Shown piece by piece: positions 30,310-39,232 of a stretch of DNA of 64,000 nucleotides. The DNA lies in assembly GCF_041914405.1 (NCBI RefSeq), contig NZ_JAYSDK010000015.1, forward strand, positions 1 through 64,000. The letters are read 5' to 3'. This stretch comes from Zoogloea sp041914405. Its GTDB lineage: Bacteria; Pseudomonadota; Gammaproteobacteria; Burkholderiales; Rhodocyclaceae. The position numbers and the translations under genes were made by a program. The notes under the pieces are model-generated. The model made no database searches, was not told the DNA's origin, and was given only the letters and a program-made list of their open reading frames with translations. The stretch's first letter is position 1. Each line of letters opens with the position of its first letter.

Positions 30310-32772
30310 TTGTCGTCCCCTTCCCCTGTTTTGCCCGAGCATGATTGCTATCACTGCGGGCTGCCCATTCCCGCAGACGTAGACCTCCCCGTCGACATCG
30401 AGGGGGTTCGCCACCAGATGTGCTGTACCGGTTGCCAGGCCGTGGCCCAGTCCATTGTCAGCAGCGGGCTCATCGATTACTACAAGCGCCGCGACGCGAT
30501 GCCCGAGCAGGCCCGCGAGGCGATGCCCGACGAGCTGAAGGATCTGGGGCTGTTCGATCACCCGGATTTCCAGCAGGGATTCGTTAAGCCGATTGGCGAG
30601 CATGAGCGCGAGGCGGCGCTGATCCTCGAGGGCATCACCTGCGCTGCCTGCATCTGGCTGAACGAGCAGCACGTGGCCCACCAGCCCGGCGTGACGGCGG
30701 TGGACATCAATTACGCGACGCGCCGTGCGCGGGTGCGCTGGGACGAGCGGCGCATCAAGCTGTCGGACATCCTGGCGGCAATCCACGCCATCGGCTACCG
30801 CGCCTATCCCTACGACGCTGCGCGGTCCGAGCAGATCTCCCAGCGGGAACGCCGCTCCGCACTGTGGCGCCTGTTCGTGGCCGGCTTCGGGATGATGCAG
30901 GTCATGATGTACGCCTTCCCGGTGTATATCGCCGACGCCGGCGACATGACCAGCGACATCGAGCAGTTGATGCGCTGGGCGAGCCTGATCCTGACAGCGC
31001 CGGTCGTGCTGTATTCCGCCGCACCGTTCTTCAGTCACGCCATACGCGACATCCGCCTGCGCCGACTGGGCATGGACGTGCCGGTCGCACTTGGCGTCGG
31101 GGCAGCCTTCGTGGCCAGTTGCTGGGCTACGCTGGTGGGCAAGGGTGAGGTGTATTTCGATTCGGTGACGATGTTCGTCTTCTTCCTGCTGTGCGGCCGC
31201 TACGTGGAGATGCTGGCACGGCAGAAGGCTGTGCGCGGTGTCGAAGAAATGGGCAAGGCCCTGCCGGCCTTCGCCGAGCGCCTGTCGGCCTATCCGGCCC
31301 AGGAGGGCGAGAAGGTTCCGGTGTCACAGTTGCTGGCGGGCGATGTGATCCGCGTCAAGCCGGGCGAAGCCGTGCCGGCCGATGGCGTTGTCGTCGATGG
31401 GAATAGCCAAGCCAATGAAGCGCTGTTGACCGGCGAGAGCCGGCCGGTGCCCAAGGCTCGTGGCAGTGAAGTGACCGGAGGCAGCATCAATGTCACCAGC
31501 CCCTTGCTGGTGCGCGTCACCCGTACGGGGGAGCACACTCGCCTGGCGGCGATCCGCCAGCTGATGGAGCGGGCATCGGCCGAGAAGCCGCGCGTGGTGC
31601 AGCAAGCCGATCAGGTGGCGGCGTGGTTTATTGTTGTGCTGCTGATTCTCGCTACCGTTACGGCTGCGGGGTGGTGGTGGTTTGATCCAGATCGGGCTCT
31701 GTGGGTCTTCGTGTCGGTGCTGGTGGTCAGCTGCCCGTGTGCGCTGTCCCTCGCTACGCCGGTGGCGCTGACAGTGGCCACGGACGCATTGGCGCGTATG
31801 GGGGTGCTGGTCACGCGCGGCCATGCTGTCGAGGCGCTGGCGCGGGCCCGGCACTTCGTTTTCGACAAGACAGGAACCCTGACCTACGGCGAGATGCGCC
31901 TTGAGCAGGTGCGCTTGCTCGGGGATCAGGCCGAAGGCGAAGCTCTGGCCCGAGCTGCCGGGCTGGAACAGGGGTCGGAGCACGCCATCGCGGTGGCCAT
32001 CCGGTTGGCGGCCAAGGATGAGGCTCTTGCTTCGTTTGCCGCCCTGCAGGCCGTGACAGGGCAGGGTGTCTCGGGAGAGCTGGCTGGTGTGGTTCACCGG
32101 ATCGGCCGGCCGGCCTTCGTGGCCGAGCTTGCGGGTTCCCCGATTCCGGCGGCTTTGCTGGAGGACGAGCGTTCGGGTAGAACGGTGGTCGCGCTGGCTT
32201 CGTCGGCCGGCTGGATTGCAGGCTTTGCCCTGAGCGACGGCTTGCGGGAGGACTGCGCCGCCACGTTCGATACTTTGAGGGGGCAGGGCATGGAACTGTC
32301 CATCTTCAGTGGCGATACGCCGGCTACCGTGACGGAGCTGGGGGGGCGCCTGGGCGTGGCGCGGGCGGAAGGTGGGATGACGCCAGAGGGAAAGCATGCC
32401 GCGCTGACGTTGTTGCAGCGTGATGGCGCAGTCGTGGCGATGGTTGGCGACGGAGTGAACGACGCGCCGGTACTGGCCCAGGCCCAGGTGTCGATTGCCA
32501 TGGGCGGCGGGACGGATCTGGCTCGCAACCAGGCGGACATCGTGCTGCTGGGGGCTCGTCTCGGTGTGCTGGCGGAAGGCGTGGAGTTGTCGCGGCGTGC
32601 GCTGCGCATCATCCGGCAGAACCTGTGGTGGTCCTTCGCCTACAATTTCACGGCGGTGCCGCTGGCCATGTCCGGCCTCGTGACGCCCTGGATGGCGGGC
32701 ATCGGGATGTCCGCCAGCTCCTTGTTCGTAGTCTTGAATGCTCTGCGCCTGCAACGGCGGCGGGCGAACTGA
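30310..32772 (+). CDS. ccoI: CcoI/FixI copper-type P1B ATPase for cbb3 oxidase assembly
   Basis: The 820-residue ATPase exports copper for insertion into cbb3 cytochrome oxidase. The N-terminus has the CcoI Cys pattern CYHCGLP (from residue 13) and CCTGCQAVAQ (about 38), then a heavy-metal domain with CAAC (111-114). The membrane core has CPC in SCPCALSLATP (475-477), TGES, the phosphorylated Asp519 in DKTGTLT, and GDGVNDAPVLAQA. The start is TTG 30310 with GAGG upstream. ccoS follows after 12 nt; the oxidase genes ccoNOQP are not in the window. Confidence 0.93.
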   Translation: MSSPSPVLPEHDCYHCGLPIPADVDLPVDIEGVRHQMCCTGCQAVAQSIVSSGLIDYYKRRDAMPEQAREAMPDELKDLGLFDHPDFQQGFVKPIGEHEREAALILEGITCAACIWLNEQHVAHQPGVTAVDINYATRRARVRWDERRIKLSDILAAIHAIGYRAYPYDAARSEQISQRERRSALWRLFVAGFGMMQVMMYAFPVYIADAGDMTSDIEQLMRWASLILTAPVVLYSAAPFFSHAIRDIRLRRLGMDVPVALGVGAAFVASCWATLVGKGEVYFDSVTMFVFFLLCGRYVEMLARQKAVRGVEEMGKALPAFAERLSAYPAQEGEKVPVSQLLAGDVIRVKPGEAVPADGVVVDGNSQANEALLTGESRPVPKARGSEVTGGSINVTSPLLVRVTRTGEHTRLAAIRQLMERASAEKPRVVQQADQVAAWFIVVLLILATVTAAGWWWFDPDRALWVFVSVLVVSCPCALSLATPVALTVATDALARMGVLVTRGHAVEALARARHFVFDKTGTLTYGEMRLEQVRLLGDQAEGEALARAAGLEQGSEHAIAVAIRLAAKDEALASFAALQAVTGQGVSGELAGVVHRIGRPAFVAELAGSPIPAALLEDERSGRTVVALASSAGWIAGFALSDGLREDCAATFDTLRGQGMELSIFSGDTPATVTELGGRLGVARAEGGMTPEGKHAALTLLQRDGAVVAMVGDGVNDAPVLAQAQVSIAMGGGTDLARNQADIVLLGARLGVLAEGVELSRRALRIIRQNLWWSFAYNFTAVPLAMSGLVTPWMAGIGMSASSLFVVLNALRLQRRRAN

Positions 32773-32784
32773 AAGCCATTTCTC

Positions 32785-32976
32785 ATGGAAAGCCTGTATC
32801 TGCTCATTCCCATGTCCGTGCTGCTCGTCTTTCTGATCGGGGTGATCTTCTGGTGGTCTGTTCGCAGCGGCCAGTTCGATGACCTCGAGGGGCCTGGCTA
32901 TCGTGTCGTCAGTGATGACGACACGCCGCAGCCAACTCCGCGTGGTGAGGGGGAGAAGGATGCAAATGGGCGCTGA
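32785..32976 (+). CDS. ccoS: cbb3-type cytochrome oxidase assembly protein CcoS
   Basis: The 63-residue protein has one membrane helix (LYLLIPMSVLLVFLIGVIFWW), then SVRSGQFDDLEGPGYRVVSDDD, the defining CcoS tail. CcoS is needed for cofactor insertion into the cbb3 catalytic subunit in the inner membrane. It is cotranscribed with ccoI and followed by an FNR-type site that belongs to the next transcript. Confidence 0.93.
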   Translation: MESLYLLIPMSVLLVFLIGVIFWWSVRSGQFDDLEGPGYRVVSDDDTPQPTPRGEGEKDANGR

Positions 32977-33013
32977 CATTGCAGCTCCGATCACCCCGCA
33001 ATGTGAAGGGTTT

Positions 33014-33027
33014 TTGACGCAGGTCAA
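33014..33027 (+). promoter_or_regulatory. FNR/ANR-type site with class II promoter spacing
   Basis: TTGACGCAGGTCAA is a perfect inverted repeat of the CRP/FNR class (TTGAC-N4-GTCAA; FNR consensus TTGAT-N4-ATCAA). A -10-like CATACT at 33050-33055 puts a start near 33062, so the site centres at about -41.5, the standard position for class II FNR activation. No open reading frame begins before the terminator at 33143. Confidence 0.7.
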
Positions 33028-33061
33028 GACCGGCCGGCAGGACTTCTCCCATACTTCGTCC

Positions 33062-33169
33062 CAAGTTCAAGGCGCAGACAACAAGCAATACCGGGCGCCT
33101 TCTGGATCACGGTCCAGACTAAAGTCTCTCTGTTGGGGTTGGGGGTGCGCGATGCGCACCCTTTTTTTT
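33062..33169 (+). ncRNA. Candidate oxygen-responsive small RNA between ccoS and ndk
   Basis: A transcript from the predicted FNR-dependent start to the T8 terminator is about 108 nt. It can form AAGGCGC / GCGCCTT around a roughly 20-nt loop, then the CTGGA / TCCAG hairpin. A single-stranded CTCTCTGTTGGGGTTGG stretch precedes the terminator stem. This layout (regulated promoter, structured body, single-stranded stretch, strong terminator) is that of an Hfq-type sRNA such as enterobacterial or neisserial FnrS; the sequence itself was not recognised. hfq lies 9 kb away. The remainder of the 32977-33320 gap shows no gene. Confidence 0.6.
33143..33169 (+). terminator. Strong rho-independent terminator (8 T)
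   Basis: GGGTGCGC-GAT-GCGCACCC is followed by eight T. It lies about 150 nt before ndk, so it separates the upstream transcript from ndk. Confidence 0.92.
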
Positions 33170-33320
33170 GTTCACAATCGCGCCAGCAGCCCCGCGCGCC
33201 GCGCCATTTGCTCCTCGTCGTGCTGTGATGAGCCGAAAAAAGCCGAATTGACGCATCAACCTGCTAAAATTCCAAGCTTTCGGTTTTTCGACCATCCTTT
33301 GTCTCACTGGAGCAAGCAAC

Positions 33321-33746
33321 ATGGCTATTGAACGCACCCTCTCCATCATCAAGCCCGACGCCGTCGCCAAGAACGTGATCGGCCAGATCTACGCCCGCTT
33401 CGAAGGCGCCGGCCTGAAGATCATCGCCGCCAGGATGGTGCACCTGTCCGAGCAGGAAGCCGGCCAGTTCTACGCGGTGCACAAGGAGCGCCCCTTCTTC
33501 AAGGATCTGGTGTCCTTCATGACCTCCGGCCCCGTGATGATCCAAGTGCTGGAAGGCGAAGGCGCCATTGCCAAGAACCGTGAGCTGATGGGCGCCACCG
33601 ACCCGAAGAAGGCCGCTCCGGGCACCATCCGCGCTGACTTCGCCGACTCCATCGACGCTAACGCCGTGCATGGCTCCGACGCTCCTGAAACCGCTGCCGT
33701 GGAAGTGGCTTTCTTCTTCCCGGGCATGAACGTTTACAGCCGTTAA
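33321..33746 (+). CDS. ndk: Nucleoside diphosphate kinase
   Basis: Ndk transfers gamma phosphate between nucleoside di- and triphosphates. The 141-residue protein starts MAIERTLSIIKPDAVAKN and carries the phospho-histidine in NAVHGSDAPETAAVE. TGPVMIQVLEGE-type residues and GATDPKKAAPGTIRADF are also present. CTGGAG lies 6-10 nt before the ATG. It begins the long rightward run through purA. Confidence 0.97.
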   Translation: MAIERTLSIIKPDAVAKNVIGQIYARFEGAGLKIIAARMVHLSEQEAGQFYAVHKERPFFKDLVSFMTSGPVMIQVLEGEGAIAKNRELMGATDPKKAAPGTIRADFADSIDANAVHGSDAPETAAVEVAFFFPGMNVYSR

Positions 33747-33804
33747 TGATCTCTACCGGCGGGGCGGAATTTCTCCACCCCTCTGGTCTGGATGGAAATA
33801 ACAC

Positions 33805-34896
33805 GTGGTCAATCTTCTCGATTTCGATGCCGAAGCCCTCACTGAATGGTTCGTCCAGCAGGGTGAGAAACCATTTCGCGCCAAACAGGTGCTCCGCTGG
33901 GTGCACCGTTTCGGCGAGACCGATTTCGAGCAGATGACCGACGTCGCCAAGTCGCTGCGGGCCAAGCTCGCAGCGACGGCGTGCGTCACGCCTCCGGTTC
34001 CGGTGCGTGACAGCGTGTCAACGGACGGCACGCGCAAGTGGTTGCTCGACGTGGGCAACAGCAACGCGGTAGAAACGGTGTTCATTCCCGAGACAAACCG
34101 CGGCACCCTGTGCATCTCCTCGCAGGCCGGCTGCGCGCTCGATTGCGCGTTCTGCTCGACGGGCAAGCAGGGCTTCAATCGCAATCTCACGGCAGCCGAG
34201 ATCATCGGCCAGTTGTGGCTCGCCAATCGCATGCTGGGTGCCAACGGCGATGGCGAACGGGTCATCAGCAATGTCGTGATGATGGGGATGGGCGAGCCCC
34301 TAGCCAATTTCGACAACGTCGTATCGGCGCTCAAGCTGATGCTTGACGACAATGCTTATGGGCTTTCCCGGCGGCGCGTCACAGTGTCCACGTCTGGCAT
34401 CGTGCCGGCCATGGATCGCCTGCGCGATGCCTGTCCGACCGCTCTGGCGGTATCGCTGCATGCGTCTAATGACGCGCTGCGCGACAAGCTGGTGCCTATC
34501 AACCAGAAGTATCCGCTGCGCGAACTGATGGCTGCCTGCCGGCGCTATCTTGAGAAGGCGCCGCGGGACTTCATTACCTTCGAGTATGTGATGCTCGACG
34601 GCATCAACGATTCCGATGCACACGCACGGGAGCTGATCGCGCTCACTCGCGACGTGCCGTGCAAGTTCAATCTGATTCCTTTCAACCCCTTCCCGAGCTC
34701 AGGCTTCGATCGCTCCCCAGCGCAGCGCATCAAGCGCTTTGCCGAGATCCTCATTGATGCCGGCATCGTCACGACCACCCGCAAAACCCGCGGCGATGAC
34801 GTGGATGCAGCCTGCGGCCAGCTCGCTGGCCAGGTCAAGGACAAGACCCGCCGGACGGCCACCCGGATCGTGCCGGTGGTGGAGGTGCGCTCCTGA
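33805..34896 (+). CDS. rlmN: Dual-specificity RNA methyltransferase RlmN
   Basis: RlmN is a radical-SAM enzyme that methylates C2 of A2503 in 23S rRNA and A37 of some tRNAs. The 363-residue protein has an N-terminal helical domain (FRAKQVLRWVHRFGETDFEQMTDV). The iron-sulfur motif is C-A-L-D-C-A-F-C. GMGEPLANFDNV and the C-terminal catalytic Cys in DDVDAACGQL follow. The start is GTG 33805 with GGAAA upstream. Its stop shares a base with the pilW start (TGATG). Confidence 0.96.
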   Translation: MVNLLDFDAEALTEWFVQQGEKPFRAKQVLRWVHRFGETDFEQMTDVAKSLRAKLAATACVTPPVPVRDSVSTDGTRKWLLDVGNSNAVETVFIPETNRGTLCISSQAGCALDCAFCSTGKQGFNRNLTAAEIIGQLWLANRMLGANGDGERVISNVVMMGMGEPLANFDNVVSALKLMLDDNAYGLSRRRVTVSTSGIVPAMDRLRDACPTALAVSLHASNDALRDKLVPINQKYPLRELMAACRRYLEKAPRDFITFEYVMLDGINDSDAHARELIALTRDVPCKFNLIPFNPFPSSGFDRSPAQRIKRFAEILIDAGIVTTTRKTRGDDVDAACGQLAGQVKDKTRRTATRIVPVVEVRS

Positions 34897-35687
34897 TGCG
34901 TAACTGGCTGGTGCTGGGGGGGCTGGCGCTGGTGCTGGGGGGGTGTGCGGCGCCGATGCTGCCCGCTGACACGGGCAGGCTCGAACGTCCGGTGTCCGAT
35001 CAGCCGGCAGGCACCGATGCCCGCCGTAAGGCAAAGGTGCACGTTGAGCTCGGACAGGCGTATTTCCAGGTTGGCAAGTATGGCGTCGCCCTGGACGAGG
35101 CCAAGGCCGCTGTTCAGTACGACTCCGGTTATGCGCCCGCTTACCAGCTTATGGGGCTCGTGCATATGTTTTTGCAGGAGAACCAGATTGCCGCGAGCAA
35201 CTTCGAGTATGCGATGCGGCTGGCTCCCGGCGATCCGGAAATCATGAACAGTTATGGCTGGTTCCTGTGTTCCTCCGGCAAGGAGAGCGCCGGCCTCGAA
35301 CTGCTTGGCCGGGCGGCACGTAATCCGTATTACCAGACGCCAACCCGTGCATATGCCAACGCCGGCCTGTGCCAACTCCGCCTCCGCAACGATGCTGCTG
35401 CGGAGGCTCAGTTCCTGCGCGCCCTCGAGGCTGATGGCAGCAATATCCAGGCATTGTTTCATCTGGCTGACATTACCTATCGGCGAGGGGCTTACGAGGC
35501 TGCGAAGCGCTACCTCGCCGTGTTGCATCAGGGTGGAGAACCGACCGCAGAGAGCCTGTGGCTGGCGATCCGCATCGAGCGTCGGCTGGGAAACAGGCCG
35601 GCCGAGACGAGCTACGTGCAGCAGTTGCGGCGCCGTTTTCCTGAGTCGCCGGAATATCAGGCTTTCTTGCAAGGGCAGTATCAGTGA
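34896..35687 (+). CDS. pilW: Type IV pilus biogenesis/stability lipoprotein PilW (PilF)
   Basis: The 263-residue TPR lipoprotein has signal peptide and lipobox LVLGGC (Cys17). Tetratricopeptide repeats follow (HVELGQAYFQVGKYGVALDEAKAAVQ, YAPAYQLMGLVHMFLQENQIAASNFEYAMRLAPGDPEI), with NSYGWFLCSSGK typical of PilW/PilF, the pilotin for the PilQ secretin. The rlmN-pilW-rodZ-ispG order is standard in beta- and gammaproteobacteria. Overlaps at both ends indicate coupled translation. No other pilus genes lie in the window. Confidence 0.93.
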   Translation: MRNWLVLGGLALVLGGCAAPMLPADTGRLERPVSDQPAGTDARRKAKVHVELGQAYFQVGKYGVALDEAKAAVQYDSGYAPAYQLMGLVHMFLQENQIAASNFEYAMRLAPGDPEIMNSYGWFLCSSGKESAGLELLGRAARNPYYQTPTRAYANAGLCQLRLRNDAAAEAQFLRALEADGSNIQALFHLADITYRRGAYEAAKRYLAVLHQGGEPTAESLWLAIRIERRLGNRPAETSYVQQLRRRFPESPEYQAFLQGQYQ

Positions 35688-36640
35688 CAGACTCTCAAGC
35701 ACTTTCGTCTTCGGCCGAGCCGCCTGTGGCTGACGGCTCCGTGGGCGATACCCTGCGCCGTGCCCGCGAGGCGCAAGGCTTCAGCCTTGCCGAAGTGGCG
35801 AACGCGCTCAAGCTCAATGTGCGGCAGGTCGAAGCACTGGAAGGCGGCCGGTTTGACGAATTGCCGGGTCTGGCCTTCACGCGCGGTTTCTTGCGCAACT
35901 ATGCGCGCCTGCTGCGGGTAGACGTCGCGCCCCTGCTGGCGACCCTGGATCGCCCCGCCGACACGTCCGTGGAGCTGATGCCGGCGTCCAACGCCCATGG
36001 GGACATCCCTCAGGAAGGCCGTGGCCGTTTCCGGAAGTCGATCCTGCCGGGCGTGCTGGCGGCTGCAGGATTGTTCGGCGTGGTTGTTGCAGGCTGGTAT
36101 TTCGATACTCAAAAGAAAGTGGTTGAGAACGTGGCCGTACAGGCGCCGGAGCCTGTGCCCGAGAATGCGCCCGGTGGGGCGACGACGCCGTCGCAGGATG
36201 CATCTGTTGCGCCCGTTATCCCGCAGGGGGCTCCCGCACAGCCTGCTGAAGTCGCAGCGCCGTCGCCAGCTGACAGCGCTGTTCCGCAGGCGGCGACGGC
36301 TTCCACCGTGCCGCCCCCTGTTGGCACTCCGGTGCCTACCGTTGTGGCTCCCGCCGACAAGGCAGTCGAGGCTCCGCAGGCAAAGCCGGCCGGGGAGAGC
36401 GGCGCAGATCAGCTCGTCTTCGAGTTTTCCCAGGATGCGTGGGTCGAGGTGAAGGACAAGAACGGCAAGATCTTGCTGTCGCAGCTTGGCAAGGCAGGGG
36501 CGCGTCGTGAGGTGAGTGGCACTGGGCCCTTCTCCCTGGTCGTCGGCAACGCCCGGTTCGTGAAATTGCAGCGAAACGGCACCCCCGTCGATCTGACTCC
36601 GGCCACCAAGGTGACGGTGGCACGTCTCAAGCTCGAATAA
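35684..36640 (+). CDS. rodZ: Cytoskeleton protein RodZ
   Basis: The 318-residue MreB-binding cell-shape protein has an N-terminal Xre-type helix-turn-helix (TLRRAREAQGFSLAEVANALKLNVRQVEALEGG, with ELPGLAFTRGFLRNYARLL). A membrane helix follows at about 124-142. A long Ala/Pro/Thr/Val-rich periplasmic linker precedes the C-terminal DUF4115 beta domain (LVFEFSQDAWVEVKD, KILLSQLGKAGARREVSG). The start is GTG 35684, overlapping the pilW stop (GTGA). Confidence 0.94.
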   Translation: MTDSQALSSSAEPPVADGSVGDTLRRAREAQGFSLAEVANALKLNVRQVEALEGGRFDELPGLAFTRGFLRNYARLLRVDVAPLLATLDRPADTSVELMPASNAHGDIPQEGRGRFRKSILPGVLAAAGLFGVVVAGWYFDTQKKVVENVAVQAPEPVPENAPGGATTPSQDASVAPVIPQGAPAQPAEVAAPSPADSAVPQAATASTVPPPVGTPVPTVVAPADKAVEAPQAKPAGESGADQLVFEFSQDAWVEVKDKNGKILLSQLGKAGARREVSGTGPFSLVVGNARFVKLQRNGTPVDLTPATKVTVARLKLE

Positions 36641-36655
36641 TCAGGCGCTTCGTTT

Positions 36656-37906
36656 ATGGATCTACTACTTTCAGGGCGCGCTTGCGCCCGTCGTCAGACC
36701 CGTCAGGTTCGCGTCGGCCATGTGTCGATTGGCTCCGGTGCGCCCGTCGTCGTGCAGTCGATGACCAATACGGACACCGCCGATGACTTCGCGACCACGA
36801 TGCAGGTGGCCCAGTTGGCGCGAGCCGGTTCCGAACTCGTCCGGATCACCGTCAATAACGACGAAGCGGCCAAGGCCGTGCCGAAGATCCGCGAGAAGCT
36901 GCTGGCAATGAACCTCGATGTTCCGCTGGTTGGCGACTTCCACTACAACGGCCACAAGCTGCTGGCTGACAATCCGGCCTGCGCCGAGGCCCTCGACAAG
37001 CTGCGCATTAACCCGGGCAACGTGGGGCAGGGCGCCAAGCGCGACACCCAGTTTGCGTCGATCGTCGAAATGGCTTGCAAGTACGACAAGCCGGTACGGA
37101 TCGGCGTCAACTGGGGTAGCCTCGACCAATCGGTGCTGGCGCGCATCATGGACGAGAATGCCAAGCGGGCCGTGCCGCGCGATGCCGGCGCGGTGATGCG
37201 CGAGGCGCTGGTGACGTCGGCGCTGGAGTCTGCAGCGAAGGCCGAGGAGTATGGCTTGGCCGGCAACAAGATCATCTTGTCGGCCAAGGTCAGCAGCGTG
37301 CAGGACCTGATCGCTGTATATCGTGACATGGCTGCCAAGTGTGATTACCCGCTGCATCTGGGCCTGACGGAAGCTGGTATGGGGTCGAAGGGCATCGTGG
37401 CGTCGACGGCGGCTCTGGCGGTGCTGCTGCAGGAAGGCATCGGCGACACGATCCGCGTGTCCCTCACCCCCGAGCCCAACGGCAGCCGGACTCAGGAAGT
37501 CATCGTTGCTCAGGAGATCCTGCAGACGATGGGCCTGCGGGCATTCACGCCGATGGTCACCGCCTGCCCGGGTTGCGGGCGTACCACAAGCACCCTGTTC
37601 CAGGAGCTGGCGTCCGACGTGCAGTCCTTCGTGCGCGACAACATGCCGATCTGGCGCGATCAGTACGATGGCGTCGAGAACATGAGCCTGGCGGTGATGG
37701 GCTGCATCGTGAATGGCCCCGGCGAAAGCAAGCATGCAAACATCGGTATTTCCCTGCCGGGTACTGGTGAGTCGCCCGCCGCGCCGGTGTTCGAAGACGG
37801 GGTGAAGACCCAGACCCTCCGGGGCGACAACATTGCCAATGAATTCAAGGCCATCATAGAAAACTATGTGGCCCGCACCTACCCCCGCAAGGGCGCAGCG
37901 GCCTGA
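36656..37906 (+). CDS. ispG: 4-hydroxy-3-methylbut-2-enyl diphosphate synthase
   Basis: IspG (GcpE) carries out the penultimate step of the MEP isoprenoid pathway using a 4Fe-4S cluster. The 416-residue protein has the TIM-barrel start VVVQSMTNTDTAD and ELVRITVNN. The cluster ligands are CPGCGRT and the Cys in AVMGCIVNGPGES. It lies 15 nt after rodZ and 30 nt before hisS, the usual neighbourhood. Confidence 0.97.
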   Translation: MDLLLSGRACARRQTRQVRVGHVSIGSGAPVVVQSMTNTDTADDFATTMQVAQLARAGSELVRITVNNDEAAKAVPKIREKLLAMNLDVPLVGDFHYNGHKLLADNPACAEALDKLRINPGNVGQGAKRDTQFASIVEMACKYDKPVRIGVNWGSLDQSVLARIMDENAKRAVPRDAGAVMREALVTSALESAAKAEEYGLAGNKIILSAKVSSVQDLIAVYRDMAAKCDYPLHLGLTEAGMGSKGIVASTAALAVLLQEGIGDTIRVSLTPEPNGSRTQEVIVAQEILQTMGLRAFTPMVTACPGCGRTTSTLFQELASDVQSFVRDNMPIWRDQYDGVENMSLAVMGCIVNGPGESKHANIGISLPGTGESPAAPVFEDGVKTQTLRGDNIANEFKAIIENYVARTYPRKGAAA

Positions 37907-37936
37907 TCCGCGCGTTACAGAAAAACAAAAGGAATC

Positions 37937-39232
37937 ATGAGCAAGACCCTCCAGGCCGTGCGCGGGATGAATGACATCCTGCCCGATGAAGCAGAAATCT
38001 GGGAGCAATTCGAGGAAATCGTCCGCAACTGGCTGCATAGCTATGGCTATCGCCCGATCCGCATGCCGCTGGTCGAGCCGACCCCGCTGTTCAAGCGGGC
38101 CATCGGTGAAGTGACGGACATCGTCGAGAAGGAAATGTATTCCTTCGAGGACGCTCTGAATGGCGAGCATCTGACCCTCCGTCCGGAAGGCACCGCCTCC
38201 TGCGTGCGGGCCGCGATCCAGCACAACCTGCTGTTCAGCCAGCCACGCCGCCTGTATTACCAGGGCCCGATGTTCCGTCACGAGCGTCCCCAGAAGGGGC
38301 GTTACCGCCAGTTCCACCAGGTCGGCGTCGAGGCGCTGGGTTTCGAAGGCCCGGACATCGATGCTGAGCACATCCTGATGTGCGCGCGCCTGTGGGATGA
38401 CCTCGGTCTCGACGACGTCAAGCTTGAGATCAATTCCCTTGGCAGCAGCGATGAGCGTGCGACCCACCGGGCTGCGTTGATCGCCTACCTCGAACAGCAC
38501 CAGGCCCGTCTGGACGAGGACGGCAAGCGTCGCCTGTACACCAATCCGCTGCGCATCCTTGATACCAAGAATCCGGATCTGCAGGATCTGGTCGAAGGGG
38601 CCCCGAAGCTGGCCGATTTCCTCGGTGAGGAATCGATCAAGCACTTCGAGGGTGTCCAGGCTGTTCTCAAGGATGCCGGCCTGCCTTATCGCATCAATCA
38701 TCGGTTGGTGCGCGGCCTGGATTACTACAATCGCACCGTTTTCGAGTGGGTTACGACCCGTCTCGGGGCCCAGGGCACGATCTGTGCCGGCGGGCGCTAC
38801 GACGGTCTCGTCGCCCAACTGGGTGGCAAGCCGGCTCCGGCGGCGGGCTTCGCAATGGGTGTCGAGCGTCTGCTCGCCCTGTGGCTCGAAAGCGGTGGCG
38901 AGGCCGAGCGCATCGTCCCCGATGTTTACCTCGTTCATGCGGGTGAGGCCGCCCAGCGGGCAGCCTTCCGGGTGGCCGAAATGCTGCGCGGTACCGGGTT
39001 TGCGGTAACCCAGCACTGTGGCGGTGGCAGTTTCAAATCTCAGATGAAGCGGGCAGACGCCTCGGGTGCGCCGTTTGCGGTGGTAATCGGTGACGACGAG
39101 GCCGCTGCTGGTGAAGTCAGTCTCAAGCCCTTGCGCGACGGTGGAGAACAGATTCGTGTTCCCATGGAAGTGCTCCCCGAAACCCTGGCGGATCGCCTAA
39201 TCGAATCGGAAGAAGACGATGGCAGCATTTGA
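37937..39232 (+). CDS. hisS: Histidyl-tRNA synthetase
   Basis: This class II synthetase charges tRNA-His. The 431-residue protein has motif 2 (YQGPMFRHERPQKGRYRQFHQVGVE), the histidine-binding signature (VRGLDYYNRTVFEWVT), and motif 3 (GFAMGVERLLAL). A C-terminal anticodon-binding domain follows. AAAAGGAATC before the ATG is a good ribosome-binding site. The 3' end overlaps the yfgM-like gene by 14 nt. The paralogue HisZ lies further along. Confidence 0.98.
   Translation: MSKTLQAVRGMNDILPDEAEIWEQFEEIVRNWLHSYGYRPIRMPLVEPTPLFKRAIGEVTDIVEKEMYSFEDALNGEHLTLRPEGTASCVRAAIQHNLLFSQPRRLYYQGPMFRHERPQKGRYRQFHQVGVEALGFEGPDIDAEHILMCARLWDDLGLDDVKLEINSLGSSDERATHRAALIAYLEQHQARLDEDGKRRLYTNPLRILDTKNPDLQDLVEGAPKLADFLGEESIKHFEGVQAVLKDAGLPYRINHRLVRGLDYYNRTVFEWVTTRLGAQGTICAGGRYDGLVAQLGGKPAPAAGFAMGVERLLALWLESGGEAERIVPDVYLVHAGEAAQRAAFRVAEMLRGTGFAVTQHCGGGSFKSQMKRADASGAPFAVVIGDDEAAAGEVSLKPLRDGGEQIRVPMEVLPETLADRLIESEEDDGSI

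Noticed and set aside
33248..33270. TTGACG ... TAAAAT as a promoter for ndk
   Set aside because: The spacing between the two hexamers is only about 11 nt, too short for sigma-70. The TTGACGCATCAA here is also 2 nt too short for an FNR site.
36671..39016. 781-codon open frame antisense to ispG and hisS
   Set aside because: Same reason: two clear conserved genes lie on the other strand and the frame shows no motif.
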